A stretch of DNA of 60,000 bases, from NCBI RefSeq assembly GCF_963678635.1, contig NC_087063.1, forward strand, positions 35,440,540 through 35,500,539, given 5' to 3'. Within the stretch, counting starts at the first letter, position 1, and each line of letters begins with the position of its first letter. Shown here piece by piece: positions 54,296 to 60,000 of this stretch. The translations under genes and the position numbers were made by a program. Origin of the DNA: Symsagittifera roscoffensis (Eukaryota > Xenacoelomorpha > Acoela > Convolutidae). The notes beneath the pieces were generated by a model. That model was not told the DNA's origin. It worked only from the letters and a program-made list of their open reading frames with translations, and did not search any database.

Positions 54296-55434
54296 CTTTA
54301 CACATAGGCGAAGCTGATCTTCGCACCACTTGTGATACAAAACAAGGAAACGGCTAAGTCGAAAACGTTGAAAAAATTAGATCTATCAAAATGAATTAGC
54401 CTAGTTTTGAAACAAAAACGTGCAAAGACTATAGAAGATAAAATTAGCATCGAAAAAAATTAATCAAGCGCTAACAAAGCCGAAAATACGTTAGCAGAAA
54501 AATTTAAGAACAATTCAAAAAAAAATATTTTGTCCCCCTCAGACTCAATACGCACAAACTTTATTCGGGTCAAATGAAACAATGTCATGCCACTAAGCTA
54601 ATAGAGTATTGACCGAAAGTTAAGCTGAAAAACATTTTTTTAAAAAGCTGAAAAAATCAAAAAAAAATTAAGACTAGTAAAAAAAAGTTATTAAGACCCC
54701 TAACTCTCAAAGTATACACAAAAAACAACATCACATCGAACGGCGCAGAATGAGAGGCTATTATGCCGATGAAGTATAGGCCAAAACCAATTACGCCCAA
54801 AAAAATCGTTAAAAATTTCAAGACTAATAAAAAGTTATCACCTCCCCCTCAAAACACATGCACAAAAAAACTCGCTCGTCGAAAATATAAAGCGATATGA
54901 AGCTCCTAAGCCGATATATTACAAAGATATTCAGCCGATATATTTAGCTCAAAAAACAAAGATGCAAAAGACGCCATATTCAAACCCATTGATTCTAAAG
55001 GACACCAAGTCATGGCTTCTCGCCTTTAACTACTTTCAGGCAGTTCATTCTTGGATTCAGGCAATATAGAGCGGATTTTGGTAAGAGACTGCGCAGAGGT
55101 AAGCGTAAGCTACGCGCATCTATCCAACTGTTTTGCTGCGTCTATTGGACTTTTTACATCAAAGTTGAGGTGCAAACTTTCTTCGTTAATCAGAATTTAG
55201 CTTTCATTAAGAAACTGCACCAGGATTTATTAGTTACATGTCCTATTTGCATAACAGAAAGTAACCGATGCTTTAACACTACGCCGGCAAGCTCGCTTAT
55301 GTTATGGCCTCTGGTAACAAAAAAAAATACATGAGTCCAATACAGCAAATGAACTTGAGAAAAAGAAATTTAAAAAACAAAAACGTTGCAAAAAAATCGT
55401 TCCATAACGTTGGAAAAAATCAAAGCAAAAGAAC
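54296..55434. repeat. Dispersed GCCGAAAA-type repeat, worn
   Basis: Starts TTTACACATAGGCGAAGCTG and ACTTGTGATACAAAAC, as at 19206, followed by A-rich sequence with repeated AAGCCGATATATTA words. The right end is uncertain (about 55300). No gene seen in this stretch. Confidence 0.45.
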
Positions 55435-56030
55435 CCGTAACTGTGCAAGTAGGACAGAATAATATTGATACATTTTTTCGAGTTTCGGAAAACTATATAT
55501 CATGCTAAAGCTGTTTGAAGTTTCTTCATTAAACTAACGCACTACGAAGAAACTGGTTCAATGAGTAAACGCTCAAATCCGCAGGGAATTCTGAAAACAG
55601 ATCTATTGTCGAAATTAAAAATTACGGAAAATGGGGAGGAACTTTGTATTCGGTTGTTTTAGTTTTTTCTTTTTGTTTTCCACGCAAAACCAGGTACCAC
55701 AAATAATCAACGGACTGGTTTGAAAGATATATCATATTAAAGCCCTTTCAGTCGTGATTCGAACAACATTTTCCAAAAAGTTTTCCAAGTGTTGAATCAG
55801 TGTTTAAATTTTTTTAGTTTTTCAGTCATTTATTTACAAAATTTTTTGTCCAATTTGCCCAATATTACTTTGACAGTCAGATATGCCTAACTTATACTTT
55901 TACGTCAGATTCTTTTATCACACCAAGCAGAAAAAAACTACACTAATTTGAAAAAAAAAACTTTCTAAACCGTAGTTTACTAAAGACTATGGTTGGAACA
56001 TTCTGTGCAACTTGCACAGTAACCAACTAT
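55435..56030. mobile_element. GTGCAAGTAGCACAG MITE with inverted ends
   Basis: Left end CCGTAACTGTGCAAGTAGGA; the right end, read on the minus strand, is TTGGTTACTGTGCAAGTTGC with ACAGAATGTTCCAACCATAG following. The roughly 20-bp ends are inverse. The inner word GTACCACAAATAATCA recurs in other copies. It is the only copy in the window with both termini recognisable. No target duplication identified. Confidence 0.6.
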
Positions 56031-56927
56031 CCTTGTTTCTTTTAGGAATTGAAATGAACGTTGATTAAAATAAACTTGATGGCTTAACTAAACAATAACT
56101 CACTTGGTGTACTACCAGTGAAAACATAGCGGTATTGTTGACTTCGCTAATGCAAGCAGAAATAAACAGCAGAATAGAGCTCAAATGCGGCACCCAAAAC
56201 AATTGTATACACAGAGGCGAAACTGAGCTTCGCATCAGTTGCGATACAACGCAAGCGCAGCATTGCAACCTAGCGAATAGAAATCGAGACGGAAACGAAA
56301 AAATTGAAAAAAAAACCAACAGTCTTAAATGAGCTTTTACTATTTACCGAGCGACACCTTAGCCGACAACAAGTAAGTAAAAGGCCAATAAATTGAAAAA
56401 AAAAATTAATTGTTTTAGAAATTAAGGTCATCGTAAATTAAATTGTAAAACTTTGAAATCTTGCAACAAAACTACCTGAAAACAAATCAACCAGTTTTTG
56501 CATTTGAAGCGGCACCAAATTAGGTAACTAATCCAATAAAAAACAAACCGAAACCTTTTAGGCCGAATGAAGCTTTTAAGCGAAAAAAGGTAGGAAAACC
56601 AAGGAAAACATACGAACTGGTATTAATTTTACTAAGTACAGGAGTAAACCAAATACACTTCAATTCCCGAAAAAAAAACGAGACAAAAATCAGCAAGACC
56701 TATATAAGAGCCTTCACTGCCTTCATTATTCTTAATCATGACAAGTTTTTCAAAATTTAAACGAGGTCAAGACTTTATTTACCCGATCCTTTTTTGCTCA
56801 GATATCACTGTCATGAAAAATATCAGGCATCAAAATAATCTATTAGCACTAATCATAATACCATTAAACAAACAAGCTGAATTATCGAATGAAAACTCAA
56901 ATTTCATCAAACAAAAGATTTAAAAAA
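56031..56927. other. Intergenic repeat remnant 3' of WBP11
   Basis: A hairpin-type repeat starts at about 56208 (ACACAGAGGCGAAACTGAGC, TTGCGATACAAC) and runs into GGCCGAA-rich sequence to about 56600. TTTATT at 56774-56779 is an AATAAA on the minus strand about 150 bases past the WBP11 stop and probably its poly(A) signal. Confidence 0.45.
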
Positions 56928-58284
56928 CTAGAGAAGTTCGCTGACCTCGGCTAAAAACTGTTGGTATATTTCATCTTTACTAGCTGCCGGAGTAGGTGCA
57001 ACTGTGTCTTGAGATTTACTGCTATTAGTTCTAGAAGCGGCTAAAGCTGCCTCAGCGATCTCGCTAGCCGATCTGACTTTGTGACTGGTTCCTTCTCTTT
57101 TGACTTTTAACGCAGTCGGCACAAATTTAGTTGAAGCCGCTTTGAGCGCAGGGTTTATTTGTGGCTTGGCTTGTATCGTTGGCTGGTGTTTGATCGTTAT
57201 TGCTGGAGTTTTTTCTATAATACTTGGTGGAGCAGTAAAAACTGATCCAGGTGCGTTTCCATCTGGTCTGTTAGGATTTCGACTGCCGAGAGGTACTTGG
57301 TTTCCAAGAGGAGGAGGCATCATAGGAGGTGCTACACCTGGAGGTAGAGGTTCATCTACTCTCGTAGGCAGTGGGCGCATAGGTTGACCAGGTATTGGCT
57401 GTTCGGCCAGAGCCATTAATCTTGCCTGAACGGGGTCAAGGTTTCCACTATTTGGGGGCATACTTAGACTCCCAGACATCAGACTGTTCTCTTCAAATTC
57501 ACTGGAACGCGCTGACGTGTAGTATTGCTTGAACTTCTTCAAAGGGGGTTTTCCAGGTGGTGGACCCGGGGGAGCTTTGCCAGTGCTCGCAATTACAGCT
57601 GAGAGCTGAGCTGACAGCTGCTTAACACCTGTGATAGACCCGGGTGCGGATGGTTCATCGGATGGCAAGGGAATGTCGTTGAAGTTCATGGATGGTGGCA
57701 AAGGAATCTCGTCTAAGTTCACGAACCTCGTTTGTCTGAACAGAAAAACGTTACTTTCATAGCCTTTTCCTTTTACCCTTAAAAACATTTACAATGTAAT
57801 GTCTTACCTAATTGCTTCAAAATGATGAGCCATTTGTCGTTTTTCTTGTTCGTACTCGCTTATCATTGACTTTACATCTACTGCTCTTTCAGGATCATCT
57901 CGGTTGTACAACTTAAGCACTCTGTCCAACGTCTCTACCAACTTTCTTCTCTTTTCTTTGATGACCTTGTCTTGCACCGCAAGGGGACCACGAAGGTCTT
58001 CAGGTTCCGGGTCATACTCTTGGCGATCTTAAACGCAACCGAATTGCCATCATTTACGCTTAGCCCATAAAAACTAGAGCGTTTTGTGCTAAAAGTGACT
58101 TACCAAGATCGCGCATGTCGTTTAAAATTTGCTCAACATTCTTGTTCTTCAGCACAGACGCTCTCACTGCCATACGCGTTTTTTTGTTCTTTTTTAATTC
58201 TTTCCTCCGTGCTTCTTTCCTGGCTTGATCTGTAGGATTCATGAATTTACCACTTTTAGTGGTTGTAGTTGAACGTTTACCCAT
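56928..58284 (-). CDS. WBP11: WBP11, WW-domain-binding splicing factor, three exons
   Basis: A nuclear protein that binds WW-domain partners such as PQBP1 and protein phosphatase 1 and is needed for pre-mRNA splicing. Exons 58284-58104, 58027-57808 and 57735-56928 join in frame to 402 residues (human 641). The N-terminus has the family signature: KSGKFMNPTDQARKEARRKE. Exon 2 encodes the coiled region (VIKEKRRKLVETLDRVLKLY; YEQEKRQMAHHFEAI). Exon 3 has the paired DEIPLPP and NDIPLP motifs, a PPGPPPGKPP run, and the conserved tail KPQINPALKAASTKFVPTAL, ending EIYQQFLAEVSELL. The long acidic and proline-rich middle of the human protein is much reduced. Both introns are under 80 bp. A possible acceptor (CTGTTTAG) lies 10 bases before the ATG. 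Confidence 0.93.
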
Positions 58285-58872
58285 GATTATCTATCTAAAC
58301 AGCAGAATAAAGAACAATGAAAAAGGCACCAATCGCGAGTGCCAGAAAATCAGTTTTCATCTTCAGTCGAGTTTTTACAAGAACTTTTGTCAGATTTCGA
58401 GACTTTAGAACAATTATTGAATTGAAAATCCAACAAAGTACCATTGTGATGTAGAAAAAGGTGTCATTTTGTCATACGACGGTCTGTGAACAGGTTGAGT
58501 TGGATATTAGCAACAATTAGCCTAACTGTTGTGATCAACTTATTAAATAGTTCCATAGAAAATATGCCTGGTACACTGTCCACAATTAGACATCAATTTT
58601 TTTTTTCATCTTTTTTTATCTTGGTAATCAGAAGGTCAAAAGTATCATAGTAACCGAGGTTACAGTCATGAGTCCCTTCATCATGTATTCCAGTCAAAAT
58701 CCTTGGAATTTTCTAGATATGGAAGTGATAATGATAAAAGAAGATGACAAGTGTTTTAGTCCTTTTCAATTAAAATCGATACGGGTTATGTTTCTTCAAT
58801 AAGAACACGCAACTCGACACGAGATAATATAATATACAAGTGTTACAAGTAAAAAATTTCGTCGAAAGTTAT
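58285..58872. other. Intergenic DNA between WBP11 and the edge retroelement
   Basis: It must hold the WBP11 promoter, but I see no distinct element. AT-rich with no repeat end I can name. Confidence 0.4.
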
Positions 58873-60000
58873 TTAGTCATTTATTGTTCCGAGTACGCAA
58901 GCGGCGTTCGCAATCTGTATTGCCAGGGAGATTCTCTGTTTTAAAAAGCTGCCTGCTCTGGGTTCCTCAGTGCATATGCTTAGGTTCTTACAAAGCTTGC
59001 TCAAAAAAACTTCTTTGCTGGGGCCGGCCGCGCCCTGAATTTCAAAAGCTAGCGGTTGAAAAAGATATTCATCATTTACAAGATCTTTATACTTGTCAAT
59101 TTTTTGGCTCTTCCGCTTCAGCGGCAGCCGAACCAGGGTTACAAACAGACCTTGCATTAATCCTACAAGGAGCTAAGGAGTCTACTACCGTTACATCCCA
59201 CAAGAGCTGCTTACCATCAGCCCATGGAACGAGCGTCAAACCGTCTGGTCGCTTCTGATCGGTCCTGTAGAGGTGTCGTGGTTCTAAAACAGACGGAATG
59301 TGAGTAGATGATAGACTCTGCTTTATAAGGGCATTCAGGTTTGAATGCCTAGAGAATCTCCCTGCACTTTTGAGGCAAGAAAGACCATGCCAACCATCCT
59401 CGGTAACGTCTTTTCCGCACACGCATTTATGCCGTTCGCATATTTTTGATCCTAATCGAAGTCCTATCGCAATTCTGAGTTGTTGGTTCGACAGTTTTAG
59501 CCTTAAATTTTTGCACGGGATGACGTTCAACCATTGGGAGCCAAATCTATCTTGGAACGCGTTGAACTTTTTTACGTCCGTTGGTTCGAGTCGTAAAATC
59601 AAGTCTGCAATTTCGCTGTCAAAAATTGGCTCCGTCCAATTTTTTTGGATTTCATTTTCCGGAGCCATTTCAATTTTTCCAAGGTCAAACCACCGTTTAA
59701 GCGCATCATCATAGGTTCCATCCACATGCTCCAAACCAAATATATCGCTCAAGGCATCTTTCGCTCCTACTGCTGAGGCTAAGAAAGCGGGTTAAGCGAG
59801 TAGACGAGCGGAAGAAACGCCCAAGCCACCTTTGGCTGCCGGGAGAACTGCTTGTAAAAACTGGTTATCATCCATTTTCACGTTAGTGACCTTGCATAAC
59901 GAATTTCTTAGTAATTTATCGTAGCGTTCCAAAAAATCATTTTGCAAAAAACAAGGGCTCGTACGCAAAAAATATAGGAGTTTTGGCATGCTAAAGCAAT
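58873..60000 (-). pseudogene. Broken non-LTR retroelement: RT end plus restriction-like endonuclease
   Basis: Runs off the right edge; only the C-terminal part is in view. From the edge inward: the end of the RT region (MPKLLYFLRTSPCFLQNDF; LPAAKGGLGVSSARLLA), a TAA at about 59792-59794 that interrupts the same frame, then CERHKCVCGKDV and GWHGLSCLKSAGRFSRHSN (a Cys/His cluster) and KRPDGLTLVPWADGKQLLWD, whose PD...D spacing suits a PD-(D/E)xK endonuclease. Near 59100-59110, in an A-run, the frame shifts and the conserved C-terminal block continues in another frame (YKDLVNDEYLFQPLAFEI; SFLKQRISLAIQIANA) to the stop at 58873. One nonsense codon and one frameshift make it a pseudogene. Confidence 0.8.

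Overview
This is a eukaryotic window, almost certainly from an invertebrate animal. The genes carry GT-AG introns. They encode metazoan proteins: the myosin chaperone UNC-45, a Golgi carbohydrate sulfotransferase, calreticulin with a KDEL tail, and WBP11. The DNA between them is very AT-rich and packed with transposon relics. I cannot name the phylum. Six gene models are well supported, five on the minus strand except as noted: mitochondrial ribosomal protein MRPS18C (6.3-6.8 kb, -), UNC-45 in ten exons (10.7-23.6 kb, -), a small heat-shock protein inside an UNC-45 intron (16.65-17.2 kb, -), calreticulin in three exons (29.1-30.6 kb, +), a carbohydrate sulfotransferase in four exons (39.4-50.2 kb, +) whose first intron encloses an apparently intronless KRI1 coding region on the opposite strand (39.7-41.7 kb, -), and WBP11 in three exons (56.9-58.3 kb, -).

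Layout. 0-6.3 kb is repeat DNA with a 1.2-kb duplication. 6.3-23.6 kb holds MRPS18C and UNC-45, with several MITE-like elements and the sHSP gene in the introns. 23.6-29.1 kb is repeats. Calreticulin follows. 30.7-39.3 kb is a transposon graveyard: two TA-flanked foldback elements with Tc1-like ends, two hAT-like elements with 8-bp target-site duplications, and an RT relic. 39.4-50.2 kb is the sulfotransferase, whose intron 1 also carries a 5'-truncated RT element with zinc fingers and a nearly complete two-ORF LINE. A decayed duplicate of sulfotransferase exon 2 lies at 51.3-52.2 kb. More repeats lead to WBP11, and a broken retroelement with an endonuclease-like domain runs off the right edge.

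Function. The genes are mostly housekeeping: protein folding (UNC-45, sHSP, calreticulin), ribosome production (KRI1, MRPS18C), splicing (WBP11) and glycan sulfation. The nesting of the sHSP gene, with its own heat-shock elements, inside a chaperone gene is the most coherent link. The points most worth following are the two nested-gene arrangements, the LINE whose ORF1 and ORF2 share one frame separated by a single UGA, a repeat family that combines MITE-like ends with an internal tRNA-like promoter, and splice acceptors placed directly before several start codons, which could mean 5'UTR introns or spliced-leader trans-splicing.
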